64,000 nucleotides of DNA from Dicaeum eximium (Eukaryota > Chordata > Aves > Passeriformes > Dicaeidae): the NCBI GenBank assembly GCA_013396995.1, contig VWZP01006690.1, positions 553,689 through 617,688 of the forward strand, read 5' to 3'. The notes beneath the pieces were generated by a model, which worked only from the letters and a program-made list of their open reading frames with translations, had not been told where the DNA came from and ran no database searches. A program made the position numbers and the translations under genes. Positions 22,372 through 37,500 of the stretch are shown piece by piece; within the stretch, counting starts at the first letter, position 1, and the number at the start of each line of letters is the position of its first letter.

Positions 22372-23045
22372 TTTGGCTTCATATGGTGTGTGGCTTCTCT
22401 TGGAGCTTTTTATCAGATACTTGGAGAGCAATGTGATTAGTGTGATTATTTGGATCTCATATTTCTATTTTATGCAGTAATGATTACTTCTGTTTGCTGG
22501 AGTGCCAGTGCATAGCCAGAGTTCCTTTTCTTTACTTTAGTTCCCATCTCTGCAGGCCTGTCTGTTCCTGGCAGAAACACTTTTGTTCCAGTGTAGGCTG
22601 GTTGTGTTCCCTCAAATAAGCTGACTTCTTTCCTTGCATACAATTTTGTGTGTGGCAGAAGAGTGATACAAGCGGAATCTTTGCCTGCACTGTTTCAAAA
22701 TAGAACAGGAATTTTTACATTTTCAGAAGATTAACAGCAAGATGGTGAAAGTTTTTCATGTGTTCTGGTAGAATCGCCTTAAATACTTAGGTTAGTATTG
22801 GCCCTGTATGCAGTTCTAGAGATTTGAATTTTTTCTTCTGCTTTGCTCCAGACCTATCCTTCCACTGAAGCAAAACCAAATCTACATTTGTATTCTGATT
22901 ACATAATACATAGCCTAATAAAAATAAACACCACCACCTGTCTCTGTCTACGCAGCAGCAGCCAGTGACAGAAACTGTGGCCCACACTGATATGTTAGCT
23001 AATTTACTATACTGAAAAGGAAAATCCACAAGTGGGTGGATTTTC

Positions 23046-23065
23046 ATACCCTCATGAGAGGGTAT
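23046..23065. repeat. Small inverted repeat
   Basis: Arms ATACCCTC and GAGGGTAT are separated by ATGA. An 8-bp stem, of a size expected by chance in tens of kilobases. Confidence 0.4.
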
Positions 23066-24805
23066 TCCAGTGAAAACCACATTTAAAACTAGCTAGTATA
23101 AACCTGGTTTTGCTTTCTGTCTTTTCTTCCCCCTCCTTTTTCCCTTTTTTTAACCAAAAACTTTGCTCTGACTTTGTGAGGCTGGGGTAATAGTGGCAAT
23201 ACAAACAGTAGAAAGAATTCAAAGCTTGTTTGACTGAGCAACAGTGGGTTTTTTACTCAGTTTTGCACTGTTTTGGTCACTGTTTGTGGCCCAGTTTTGT
23301 TCAGCTAGAGATGCTGAACACGATCTTCTTCAGCTGGTGTGTGCAGTGCTCTCTAAATCCCACCTGCCAGCTGAAACCTTGGAGCTAAGTTTCAGTAAAG
23401 GTACAACAAAGAGATTGCTTAGCAGCATGGAAGAGTCAACTTGAAACACTCAGCTGCATTTACTATGCAGCCAGCCATCCTAGCCTGATGTACACAGAAA
23501 CTTTATACACATTTATCAAATATTTCAAGTAGTTTGGTGGGGTTTTTTGTAAAAATTAAACTCTTTTGTAGGAGGAAGCTTGCTCCTACTCTGTGGCACT
23601 CTTTTCAGGGCAAACTAAACATATTTGTGTTCTAAATGAGTTTTTTGCCCTCTTTAATTTCCAAGTTCTAAAAGGACTTTGTCATGGCAATGCACCTGAA
23701 GCATTTTCACTCTTTGTAGGTGCTACATTTGCCCTCCCTCCCAGTTTTTGCTTCACCTCTCCCTTCCGATATGCAGAGAATTGCCTATAAAACAAAAGGG
23801 AAAGAGCTGTAATTAGGACACCCAATTACTAGATACACTTAACAGCAGAATTAAAGACCAAGAACTTGGCACCTTAAATCCATCTTGGCTCAGCTTTCTT
23901 GGTTGTTGCTGAATCAGCTTAGGGCACGGCTTTAAAATTCAATCAGCAACCGTATTATTACAAATGGGAAATTTTATTGGGCTTTTCAATTGCTTTTCAA
24001 AGGGAGCATCTCTTCTGGAAAATACCTTATAAAACACCCATATATTCTGCTGCTGATGTGTTCTTTATGAACAGTTCTTTTGTGAACTAAAGGAGTCACA
24101 TGAACTGTACCAATGGCTGGAATCATCACAACAAAGCAATGGTGGCAGAACTGTTCAAAAGGTCTTCAAATGCTCGTTTCTCCTCACAGCATGAAAGGCT
24201 GTGCATGATGTGACCCATTCAAATACAGATGATAACTGGGTTTTTAACAGAAACTTCCAACTTCCCCATCCTGTAACAGCGAGCTTGCCTCTACCTTGTG
24301 CCAAGTGTTAAAGGGGTCCAAGCTTCTCTGTGAAAAACTTCAGTGATTTGCTACTATAGGAACTTGAAATAACCCAGCTATTTCCAGCCATGTGTGCATC
24401 ACCAGAGTCTGGAGTGGTTCACAGGCAGAATGAAGAGGTGTGAGAGGAGAACATATCACACACAGGACAAAGTGCAGTGACTGGAGTTCCCTTTGGGATC
24501 CACCATTACCATGCTGTGAGAACTGGGAGAATTCTCCCTCTTACAGGTGTGTGGGATCTGTGCAACTCTGTTTTCAAAACAGACCAGGTGATGTCTTCAA
24601 GAGTGACGAGTCCTTGGCCATAATCATTAGGTGGAATTAAGCTACAGTGAACGTTTTGTGACCCTTCAGGTATGTTCTGAGTCTCCTCTGGCTGGAGGGA
24701 CTGTAACAGAATGCACTTTGTTTTGTCTGGAGTGGGAGAAGCCTCCAATATCCCTGTTAAAGGTTCTGGCTTGATTCCTGCTGACCTCTCTATAGGCAGG
24801 CATCT

Positions 24806-24822
24806 TATATATATATATATAT
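24806..24822. repeat. (TA)n microsatellite
   Basis: About eight uninterrupted TA units. Confidence 0.9.
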
Positions 24823-25528
24823 GTTTAAATTATTCCCAGTCTTTGAGCTTTATTGAATGTTCTAGGTCTTAAATTTCCACCTAAGAATAGGTTGCAGCAG
24901 CACAGTTTATGGGGTCACATTAAAATCTCTTGAAGACACAGATTACCATAACACTTTCCCCTCACTTTTTTATTAAATGTGCTAAACTTACAGCAGTTTT
25001 AGCTAGTTGACAACTTGGCTTTTTAACAAGAGTTTAAAAAAATGGTAATCAAAGTATCATGTTCTAATGAATCGTTAATCTGTCTAAGCTGACAAAAAAG
25101 ATTACTACAGGAGCTCTGATTTTTCTGGGAAGTGGGATTGTAGCTCCATGATATTACTTGCTATAGGACGTGTTTAAATGCATAATGAATCTCTTTGTAT
25201 TTATATATTATGTGTTAGTTTATTCAGACTTCTGCTTTGCTAGGTTAAGCAACTCAGCTAATGACTTCTATCTGTGAGTAAACATGGTAAGGTTCAAAAG
25301 CAGTACCTTAAATAATGAGAAATGCATGCATTTTCATTTAGAATGAGATTGATGCTATGGTTGTTAGAAGTATGAAGAGTGAATTAGAATTACATGGGAA
25401 GTCAGACTTTTCCACAGTTATAAATTAGACTGGCCAATTGCATAAATGATTCTTTGTATGCATATTATTAATGAATAGATAAATACTTTTCTAGTGCTTC
25501 TATTAGATATGTCACATGCCAGCTAGGT

Positions 25529-25577
25529 TAAAAAAAAAAAAAACACCAACAAAAAAAAACCCCAAACAACCCCACAA
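25529..25577. repeat. A-rich / AC-rich low-complexity tract
   Basis: A run of about 14 A followed by CACCAAC, a second A run and CCCCAAACAACCCC. It could be a decayed poly-A tail, but no retroposon body is recognised beside it. Confidence 0.7.
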
Positions 25578-28500
25578 CATTCTAACATAGACTTCAAAGA
25601 GGGATTTACTAAGTCAAGACGCAGATTCGGGTGATAGTGTAGAACCCTCAGTTCAGTTATTATTGCACACATTCATACTAATGAAATGGCCTGACTGTAT
25701 AATTCTACAGACCCCAACCCTCTTCATTATTGGAGCTGCTGAACTCTCTTAGCTCCCCAGGCAGCCACTGAGATCTCTGTGTGCTCAGATCTTCCAGAAA
25801 TCCACCCCACTGCAATATAATTCTAAACCAGAATACATCCCTGTTCTGCATGACATCAGACACAAGATTTCAGTTGTTTGGCCTCAAGTAGAATACACAT
25901 AAAACTGTCCCAGCCCATTGCCCCTTTTTACATCTTGAAAGCAAGTTATTTTTCTTCTCTAACACAGAGCATAAAAATAACGCTGAACTCTCTCATATGC
26001 TACTAAAAAGAGTGAGAGAGAAGATTACATTTATGGAGAGTAATTGGCTCCATAGGAAATGCATGCCTTGATTCCTACAGCATGACAGGTCTGAATGCTT
26101 GCACAATCGGGAAAGCAAACACCAACATATGGAGGAAAAAAGTTAAAAACCAAGATTACTGTTTTGTGGAGGGGAAGGAAATGCAACTTACTATTTTCTT
26201 TTCACCAGAGTTGTTTAAACAAAATGGAAACACAAAGAAACTGTGAAATCGGTATATTTCTAAAACGTGCAATAGGATTCAAAGTGAATAGTGTCAGATT
26301 ACCATCATGGGGAATGAAGTTGTGTGCTGCTGTGCCTCACCGATATGGTAGACTGCTGACATCAAACAAAGAAACACAGCAAAAATATAGCACTTATGTG
26401 CTGGATGAAAAATGATTAATTTATGACTCTGCAGCTTTGAACATCCTGACTCTCTTTGAACTCTCAGTTTTCAAAATGCTTTCCAGAGTGCCTCTTTTAT
26501 TTATCCTCTCTACACTGAGCAGTGGGGAAGTGCTTTCCCTTTTCCCTGAAACTTGCATCGGATTCGAGGTATGGAGACCAAAGAGAAACAAAACTGTTCT
26601 AAAGGGTCTGTACCAGCCAGGGAAATGCCACAAGGCCACTTCAGAGACTTCTGCAACCTTTTCATCCTGAATTATGTACTTGCTAGCACAAAGAAGCCAA
26701 AGAAGAAAAGCCAACTCAGGAGCTTTAAATTCAAACTTTTCAATCTATCTTTTTCTTCATGTAAATAATTGTTTCTTGTCACTTCTACCCAGTAGTCTGG
26801 GTTTGCCTGCACAGCCAGTTCAAATTAAGTGTATAGTTCTTAAGCACCTTATTTCAAAATAACCTAGATAGTGGAACAATGCAGAAACACTATCTTCCAT
26901 ATGATGACAAGCAAAATTATTTTTTCTCATCATTTGATATCTACATAACAAAAGGACAGATTTCAGAAAATTGGTAGTGTTTGGACTTGGTTTCGATTGA
27001 ATGTCTTTTCAGATGGAAGCATATTATATATATATTTCAATAGGCTGCTTATTCTGAAGAAATACTAAGATCCTCATCTTTTACTCTTCCTGGCTGCACT
27101 GGTAACTACAAAGAGTAGTGCATGTAACCAGGTTAAAAACAGTGGTTGTCTCATGATGTTTCCAGAAACCTTTAGGGTGTTGGATCAAAAGTGTGCAGTG
27201 AGCCAGACAGTCTCGTGTGCCAGGTTGTAGTGCAGTGTCTGATTCTGTGCATGCAAGGAACTGCTCCAACAGGCATTCAGTTCATGTCAAAGACATTCAG
27301 AATAGCAGAAGGATTTTCAGGGCACCCCTTTGAAGAAGGGCCTAAAATATTGCTGCTGGCAGAAAGGGAGATGCACTGACAATTCCTAAGCAAGGATTAG
27401 CATTCCCTTTCCTGTGTCTGTGAGGCAGCTTTAGCTGACTTGACCTTTTATTCTTTAGTATTTGCTTTTCCATTCTCATTGATGTTGAGCCCTCTGTGGA
27501 AAGAGACAGTGATTAAATTCTTCCCAAGGCTCTGAGGTAGGATATGGCAATTGGAGGATGATAATTCAGTGAATGGCTGTGCAATTCAACCAGCCAAGGA
27601 GCAGAGCAGGTACATTGTGGCAGCACTGTATGATACCCTAGAATATCTCCACAATAAACAGAGATTTTTTTTTTCAGTCCTTTATTGGTGATGCAGATAT
27701 CCTGGTGGTTTTGATGGCTGTCAGATGTTATTCACAGAAAAATTAACTATGCCAAAACTCACTGGTAATTGAAGCTGCAAGACTTTCAAATGTCTAGGCT
27801 GACAATCAATGGAAGGATTGTTCAATGAGAGGCATTTCAATCCTTTATATAATTGTCAAAGCTGAAACCTTTTTTCCTTTTCTTAAAAAACTAGATGCTA
27901 AGGAAATTGTGTACTTGCTAGCACAGGATGTCTGCCCCCAACTTCTTCTCGAAGGCAGGAGGCAATAGAGGATGATGAGAAAAGAAAGATCAGCACAACA
28001 GGCAGTGGTGTGGGTGCAACAGCAGCAACTATATAGACTGGCTGTGCTTTAAAACCACATGGTAGAATTTTAAGTAAATGTTTGACAGTATTCCATTGAA
28101 GGATTTTTTAGGAATCCTTTCTGTTCATGATAAACATAAGGAAGGAAACAGCAGGCTGCAGAGGTGAACAGTGGAACTTGCTGAACAGCTCATTATGAAC
28201 AAACAGCAGATCAGCTCTAGGAGCACATAAATTGAGAGTATGACCTGAAAATAAGGTAGGGGTAGATTAGGAATGGTTTTGGAGAATGAAGGTAGGAGAA
28301 TCAAAAAAGGATCTTTCAGGCAGGTTTTGATAGAATAATTTAAAAATGACCAGAGTAAAAAGTGTTGTTGAAGGAAGTCAGTAACATAAAGAGACTGAAA
28401 AGACAGTTTTAATTATACCCCTAATATATTAGGGGAAAACAAAAGTAAAGAAAAATTCGGTAAATAAAGTAAGTCCAGAATGTATTAAGACCACTGTGCA

Positions 28501-31500
28501 TGGGAGGTTTTTATAGTGCTGCTACAATGGACAAGGAAAAGAAAGTGGGAGAAATCAAAACATTGGGAGCAAGGTGATTTCAGTGTCATGGGTTTATCAG
28601 TGGGGACCAAATAGTGAGATAACTGCACATCAGTACAGCTTAGAGAAACAGTGCAAACTCCTGTAGCAGCAAAATAACTGCTAGAAGCAATTTAAAATGA
28701 AATTGATTTCACAGAAAAAAAATCAATGCACAGAAATCAGTCCAGAAGAAGGACTGAGTTGTGAGGGGGAAAATAATCTACACATTCCTCTAGAACTCAT
28801 TAATCAATTTCCTTCTTTGACTTATGCACATTAAATATTATGCAGTTTTCTCTGGGGCTGTAGCAGTGCTTGCTGAAGGGAATAAAGGCAGCATCTGGGC
28901 TTGAATATCCACACACTCGTGGTGGTGTATAGGGGAGTATTGAAGAAAACTTGTTTACCAGCATTTCATCTCCCTTTCCATTACCTTGTTTCCCCAGGAG
29001 GTAAGTCAGTGTAAGTTTGACCTTTCTTCTCAGTGGCTGGTTACAGCCAGTCCACCACAGGAGTTGGAGTGCCTTCATAATTTCCTGCTGAACAATACCT
29101 GGTGATCTGCTTACCATGTGTCCAAAGCAATCTGATTAACATGTATCAAAATTAGCAATTTTGAATGATAAACAAATAATGGCCACTACAAAAGCATTCA
29201 CTGCCAACAACTATAATATTACCTTTGAAGCCAGGAGAATTTCCTCAAGATTTAAATTCATTAATGACTTATTTCTTTCTGCTGAGCCAACTGGATTCAG
29301 TTTGTCATGATCAAAGCTCTCTGGGTAAAAAGAGAATGAAAAATGAAGAGAAGCAAACAAACACTTTTTCTTTCCAGAAATCTGATCTATATATCTAATT
29401 TGTTTAATGTATACTTCAAAAATGTTTATAGGCTTTTTCCATTCCCCTCTGTAGACTTTTTACAGTGAAGGATTTTTCTGTCCTTATTAAAATAACAGCA
29501 AATTTATTTAAAAAAAAAGAAAGTCTCCAGGAGTAGGAGATTTATCCTAAGAAAAGCAGCTGCTTTGCAATCTGTACATCATCATCAGAAAGGCAGAAAT
29601 TTATTGTATGAACATATGAGCAGCAAAGTCTTGTCTAGAAAAATATACTATGTCAGAATATCTGAGTGTTATTTCTGGTCTGAGTCTTCTAAGAGTGTAG
29701 GATTTCTCTGGACACTTCCTCTACTCTGAGGGAGGGTAATGAGAGGATCTTCTCTTAAATAATGCTGTTCACTGGTTTTTTTAGGGTTTTGCTTTCTTTA
29801 ATTTGGACTGTAGCAGACACTGTAGAACTGCATGCAGAACTGGATCAGACAGGGTGAAGCAATGAAGACTTCATGTCCAGGTGGGTGATTGTGCAGGATT
29901 TTGGCTGCTGGTCCCAGTGAACTGGGGAAGGTTTTGTGCAAAGGCTGCCAGGATCCCACAAACACACACAGAGAATACAAAAGCATGTGGCATTAGCTCT
30001 GCATTCCCCGTGCTCCACTAAGAAATTCTGAGTTCAAACTGCTCAGGTCAGTCTCCATGTGCAGCAGGAGTCAGGTTTTGAAAAATCCAGGGAAAATGAT
30101 TTTCCAAAGCGACCGATGATTTGGGTACCTCTGTTCCCAGAACTGAATGTGACATATCTAAAAGGAACTCATCTTTCAGCATGGTGTTCCTAGTCCTGGC
30201 CACAAACATTTGGGGGTTATGGTGTTCTCTCAGCACCAGTTTCTTGCTGAAGAGCTGCCAATGAGCACCGAGCATCTTGGATACAGCCATGACCTCTGCT
30301 TCTGGCAAGAGAGAGGGAGCCCCAGGCAGGGTCACTGCAGAAGCCTGGCCCACAGAGGTGTTGCTATCACACCTGTATTGCAGAGGATGCTCTCCTGAGC
30401 ACGTGTGTCCTGAGTTCCCTTGGGTCCCTTGGGATCAGCCATCCCCTCCCAAGTTCTTGTGCACCTGCAGCTTCCTCGCTGGCAAGGATGTACAAGAATA
30501 GAAAAGATTGCTGCTCCTGGTGTAATGTTGGAGTACAGTGTGATCCTTCCTTGGGGCCTGAAATAAAAGTGAAAGTAGGTCACTTCTCTTCATTTGGATA
30601 GCTACTCATTGGCAATCCAATTAAATTATTCTCTTATTAAATATTTCCAGAAATTATGACCTAAATGGGCCTTGTTCATAGATAACTGGCAAAACCCCCT
30701 CCCTTTTGATCCAAAAGATGTTTTAACTTGACTCTCTTACAAGTGTTGCAAATGGCAAGGAAACCCCTTTCCCTTCTGCTGGAGGCATGGCTCTTGGCTC
30801 TTGTCTAACACTGAGGCAGAGCAGGTGTTCTGATTTTGCTCCTAACACAATCTCTATGTGCCCTTTCCTGGAGTTCTCATGAGGTGTTAGTAAACCAGTA
30901 TGTTTATTTGTATTGAAATTAGAAAGGTGCAAAACACTCTGTTACAATATACTAAATATTTTTTTTAAAGTTTCAGATTAAAAGTACAAAGTACAGGTTT
31001 ATTGGGTTTGTCTTGTCAGTCCACCAACACTAACAGATGCATGAAATGTGAAAGGTGTATTCCTACTGCCTTACAGTCATTTCAGTGAATATGTATCTGA
31101 TGTTTCTTGTATATATTAAGAATATCTTGAAATTCAAATGCTGATTTCATAGGTATCATGAGGAAACATTCTTTTATGACCACATAATGACTGCTATGGC
31201 CACATAAAATGTGAATAATCTAAATTGTTGTAAGCTTCAGAACACTCTTATTCCTTAATGACTAGCAGATCTGAGTAAATGTATTCTATTGATCAGCTCT
31301 TTATTATAATCCTACCTACAGAGATTAAAACCCAGGGTGAATAGAGGAAAAATATCATCCAAATAGATGTGAAGATAATAGTTCAGTCCTGAGCACAGTA
31401 GATTCATATTTGTGAAATATTCTGCATTATAATGCATAATTTAATCTGTTTTAAAGCCAATTTCACTTCAGTTTTTCAGACTATTTGGTGCAAGAAGGGA

Positions 31501-34500
31501 ACTGGATTGGACTTGGAATCCAATAAGTATTGAGCTGTGTTGCTCTAATGTGCTTTCTGGTTGTTTTCCACCTACCCTACACACAGCTGGTAGGTCAAGC
31601 TAGACTGGCTCTACCAATATAGACACTGTGTTCAATAGGCCTTCATGCATTGGGCAATGGAGATGGTTTTAATTAAAACATAGAATTATTCAAATAAAAG
31701 ATAAACTAGTAAAACAAAATGCAAATTTCAAACACAGTTCTGTTAGTTCTTTTTTCAAGAATGTATTTTAAGCCCATCTTTTGCAAGGTTATGACTTTGC
31801 CTTTTTCAACAACATATCTCAAAGATTAACTCTTTTTCCCTTTCCTCTCTTGTCTATATAATGTTTAATTCCAAATGTACTGAGAAGTCCAGATCAAAAA
31901 GAACTTGTATGAGATCTAAAATTCTGTAATTTACAGAAAAATAACTACTTGGTTTCTAATGCTTAGATCTACCTCTGCTTTCATATTATCCTTCAGTTGA
32001 AAAGATTTATTTTGCCTGGACCAGTTCCAAACTAAACCTTAATGCTGCAGTCTCAACAGATGCTGATATTTTCAAATAAAAATGATTCATTTGTATTTTT
32101 AGAGAGCGTCTATCTCTAGATTTAATATCTAAGTTTATAAATTTGCAAGGAAGACTGTCTTGTGATGATAAGTTTCTAAAATACTGCACTAGATCTGACA
32201 ATTCATTTGCAGAGTACAGCTCTTGGTCATTCAGGTCAGGTCAGAACTGTAAATACAATCTGCATTAAGACGGTGAAGGAGCAGATCTGAAATGTTATTA
32301 ATCAGCCTGAAGACAGCCATCACTACCCTTAAACTTGATGGAGGGGAGGGAAGGGCGGCAGAAAGGAGGGGGAAAGAACAACATTGGGTCTACTGCTGAC
32401 ATTGTCCATGTGACAGAGGAAAAAGTCTGATTTTTCCATAAGATTCCTGGAAAATTTGGACTTGGCCAGTGTAAAAGAATTAGCTTTCCTGTGAAGGGCA
32501 TTACTTGCCAGACTAACCTTAAAATATGTAGCAAACCCAAAAGAAATTGCAAAAAAATATAGGTGTGCAAGAAAAAAATATTTCATTTTTAAACTTTATC
32601 TACAGAACATTTTTAAGCCTGCTGTATGTCACTTTTGCCTTTCAAGGACTAGGATAATAAAGCTATTTTTATTCTCTTCCCTCTCCTCATCCACTGCCTA
32701 AAATATCCCAGCCAGCAGAGTGGATGAGCATTTTCTGCTCTGTAGAACTTGATAAGAAGTGTTCGGTCTGCAGAAGGTGCTGAGAACCTGCCTGGCCCTG
32801 CTTTACAGGAATCAGAAGTTTAGGACCAGAGGATTAGGCAGTAGAATCAATATATTTGTTCTATTTTTGCCATGCTACAAAGGAGTCTAGAGTCTTTTAA
32901 ACCAAGGAGAAAGTTTGCCATATATTTTTGGCACTATCACTGTGTAGTTTGCTTTCTGTGGACAGTAACATCAGCCCTGCACTTAGCTCTCAGTCGGTGC
33001 CTAGAGGGACAATGTCTTCATCTGCTCCTTTCTATTTATGACATGGCTGAGGGAAGCCCTTTAAACCACTTGCCAAATTGTTTCTAAAGGTCACAAAAGA
33101 CCTGCTTAGCTGGTTGAAGTGTCATTTATGAGTTTCTAATTTTTTGAGATGTGGAAAGAAAATTAAAAATTGAGTCGACTGTATTATATCTTCAGCGAAA
33201 TAACTTCTTTGGGTAGATTTTCAACATTTTTTCCATTAAAAATATTTTAAAAGGTGTGCATCCATCACATCATATGTATTGCTGTTAAAAAGTTCACTTC
33301 TCAGGACATGCCACCTGTGATGGTGCTTCAGGTGCAAACGCTGCCCCAATGGACTCTGGAACTTGCCAAGGTGTATCCAGGCTGGGCCTCTGCTTGAGTG
33401 CCTGTGGCATTCAAACCATGAAGTGCTTGGAGGCTGTTTTGGGACATGCTGTAATCAGTATGCCTGGAGTACTGATAAATGCACATTGAGTTTAGAAAGC
33501 CTCATCTCCAGTCTGACTGTCCAAGATCAGGGTGAAGCCATCTTGAACTTCAGATTTCTGACAAAACTTTTATAAATGATGAGTAAATATTAGAAGTGCT
33601 GGTGCATTATGGTACCAACCTTTTTTGTTTGATATTTGAAATAATTTTGCATCCAAACCGTCATAGCCAGGTTATTGTGCATAAAGTATAAATATGAACC
33701 ATCTTGAAATAGATGTATTGATATAAATTTACTCCTCAGATAATATGAAGAACCACAGCTCATTTAATGCAAGAGAGAAAAGGCAATTGCTAGTTCTTTA
33801 TGGTTCCGTAATGGCAGCTAATTTCAGCTGATGTAAGCAGATAGTGGATATCTCACAGATGGGGAAAGGATATGAAAGTCTGCTTCCCCTTTTGAAGAGG
33901 ATAACCCTCACACTCACAGCTGGAAATAACTAACTTTTGGCATTGCTTTGTTTCAGTGAATAAACCTTTGTAGGAATGCAGCAGATCAAATCACAATGAA
34001 TGACTCTAAATTAGACACTTTGTACTACTGCACTGAACATGTAATTACAAATAATAGCTCTGCTGCTGTTTGAATCTTTCTCAGATAAAGTGCATGTGCA
34101 CACATTGTCATGGGATAATTACACAGAACATAAATGCCCAGCTGCTTGAGGGATATTCTTCCATTTTCTGGGTCTGTTTCTCCTCCATCTCCACCAAAAA
34201 CTAAGTTTATCTGTGGTGCAAGCATGTTATGCAGCATCTGTATACAGCCAATGCCACTTTGGCCATCTTGTACTGTGGAGAATATATTTCACTGGTTTGG
34301 TTTAATCCACTACTCTGTGGAGAAAAATGTAAAGCCAGAAAAAAACCCCCAGCATTTGCCTTTGAATAAAATTCTTATGCTTCCTTTGTATATCAAAAAC
34401 TGCATTTCAGGCTGGGTAAACCAATTGTCTTACTTTCTTCCTAATTATCTTGAAATGATTGCAACAGTTTTTAATTTAAAGTGTAGTTGCTTTCCTTCAT

Positions 34501-37500
34501 ATTTTTAAGTGTCCTTGTTCCACTCCTAGGGGCAGATTTTCTGTACTCAACAAGCCTTAAAAAAACTATTGCCAAAATCTGATTGTTGAAGATAAGCAGT
34601 GAATGGCAGTGTGTGGAGCTGAGCCCAGGCTGTGTTTGTGCTGCACTCACGGACTGCCTGAGGCAGGAGAATTGTCTCTTTGACCCAAAGACTAGATTAT
34701 TTTTTCATTCTCTATCCTGCCTATTTTTGCTGTCTGGCACTAGTCCCAATGGCTGGAGCAGTATATCTCAGCACTTTTAAAATCTTCTGCCTCCACAGTT
34801 TGTCACTTCCTATATTTGCATCAACATTCTGGAGTTACTGCACAGATCATGAGGCATATAGGTAGGTGCCTCCTTTAGGCAGGACAAAGCTTATCTCGTG
34901 CTGGCAGGTCTGATACTGGCTGTAGCTGTAGATTTGGCTCTTGTCCTCAAGAGAAGGAATCCTGAGTAGTTTTGTGGCAATGAAATGATTTCTGAAGCAT
35001 GAGAACCTAGCAGCTGGTGTAGTGCAATAAGGCCTGTGCTCAAAGATTTTGTTAATCTCTTTAATGTTGCATTAGCATTCTGTTCTATATATTTTGGTGG
35101 TTTTCAATGTGTGAGGACTTTCACCTGGCAGGTACTGAAAGTGCTTTGTCAGAGTAAAACCAAATTAAAGGGGAAAGAGGGGAAGCTCTGTCAACTTTAC
35201 CTGTACTTAGTATGAAGCTTCTAAAGCTTCTTGCTTGGCAAGAAATTTTAAAAAATAGCCACAAACATAAGATGATATCTATGTACATCAAACAGCTAAG
35301 TGCAGGGGATAAATTAGATTAGATTTTTCAAAGTGTTTTGAGGGAATTCTGAAGCAGACTGTCTCTAATACCATCTCTTTGGTAATACTCTTGTCATTAC
35401 AGCATCAAGCTGCAGATATGAGCAGTTGTGCGGGAGCTCCTCAGGGAGAGGAGCCGGGAGCTGCAAGACCCCATTTCCCAGCCTCTCTTTCCAATAGGTA
35501 GCAAAGATTGAGGCCTAATTTAGAGCACATTGTCATTGAACTAAACTGCTGTTTTAATATTGATTTCAGTGGAGCAAAGCACAGCCCTTGCAGTTCTAAC
35601 TGCAGTTATAATACATGGAAACAGAATAGATACAGCTGAGGGCAAACTTAATTCCACTATTTGAAGAGAGGGAGAAAGTTGTACATTTGCAATTACGAGG
35701 AACCAAAAATATTTTGAATTAGTCACAGGACATTCAATGTCTTAATGGCACAATTTAAGACTCTAACATAAATAAACTCTGCTTGTTAAGAAATCTGTAT
35801 GCAAGACAGCAGTAAACAGGCTGAGCTAGCAATCCTGTAGAAATATTTGCATTCTCACTGGTTTCTAAGGATTGGTCTTCTACAATTATGTGCTTGTAAT
35901 AAACCAGTATTGAAGGCCAAACTGGAAAAATAAAGTAGATTATTTCACTGCTGACACAGGACTAGTTGTATATCCAAAACTCAACATCTACTTTCTGTAA
36001 GTGCATCAAGTATCACTGCTTTAGTAAGAAAGGTATAGAGAAGTTTGGTATTCTGAGCAAACCCTTAGCAGCATTCCATGGCTGATTTCTGCTTTTGTCA
36101 TACATTTTCAAGCACAAGATGCAAGAAATGCTTCTGAATTCAAAAGTACCCTTATCAGAAGAGGGCTGTGTTTGTTCTATTCATCACACAGTTCTTGTGT
36201 AAGGGGAAAACTCATGCTGAAGTTTTGTGGAGCTCCAAACACAATAATTTGAGAAAACTATTCCCAGAATAGTGACTTTCTTGCACAGAACAGGTGTTTA
36301 TTTATTTACTTTTACGATTTTGTATATATTTAAAATTTCTGCAATTTCAAAATAGCTCCAAGCTATTTCTCCAATTTTTCAATCACAATCTCTACATTTA
36401 GACACTAATGCTTAATTGAGCATCTTGTGGTGGTACTTCAGTGATTTAAATGATTGCACACAGATTGTCAGCATGCTGCAATTGCTTTGAAATTCACCTC
36501 CCATAAATGTTTTTGCAGCTAAATAGAGTTCTTGGCCTTCCATCTGTATTCAAAGGGCATCCAGTCTCCCTATAGCCTGTGACATAGAACTCCAGCTGAA
36601 TAGTCACAGAATTATTTAAAAATAATTATTTGAGCAATCCATTATATGATGGAGCACAAAACAGGATCAGATCAAGAACTGAATGTGTAGTTCCCCAGTG
36701 TCCTGGAAGCCCTTACTAACAGCAATTAGAAACTCTGGCAGCAGCAAATTGCAAATGTGATTAACATTAAATGAAAACAATTTTATTAAACTAAAGATCT
36801 GATTAGCAACTGAACTGCACAATGCAGATTTTCCAGCAGGGGTTACAATATTACCACAGCCTACAATTTCATGCTGATACGAGTTAATTTGGTTTTTTTC
36901 ATAAATTCTGTGGTAAAGAATTTTTTTTTTAACCAGAAATGTCCATCCTTAAAATAATTCCTAGTGGATCTGTTGTTGCTAATCAGTGGGTTGTGTTGGA
37001 AATGACTTACAGAACATTAGAGGAAAAAAAATAGAAGTTATCAACTGATTCCCACTGATGGGCATCTCTTGTTTTCTGGGGTAGGTATAGCAATAGGTAT
37101 TGCTGCCTCCCTTCCACTCTCTGTAGTAATATTACAGAATGTCCTCAGTTAATTTCCAGTATCTTTCCTTCCACGTTGCCCAGCAGAATTAGGGAACAGG
37201 CCCTGTTTGAAAGCTGTAAGAAATTCTGAGGCTGTGTACAGTACTGTTCCATAAATTCCTTGCCTGTTTGTTTTTAAGCTGTTTTAACATTCAGAACTAC
37301 CCAGCCAAGGTGTGACAGAGGGAGACAGGATATCTTAGCCAATGTCTAGTGCAGTCATTGCTTTTATTTGTTCAGTTTGCCTATTAGGCTTCTCCAGAGA
37401 ACTCATGACACACCTGGAGTCAAGCTCTTCTGTAAGAATCCCCACAGATCTAAACCCACCATGCTCAGTTTTATGGAAACAGGGAAAGAAGGCACAGCTC

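Noticed and set aside
25529..25577. Poly-A tail of a processed pseudogene or SINE
   Set aside because: No upstream gene-like or SINE-like body was recognised, and no flanking target duplication was seen.
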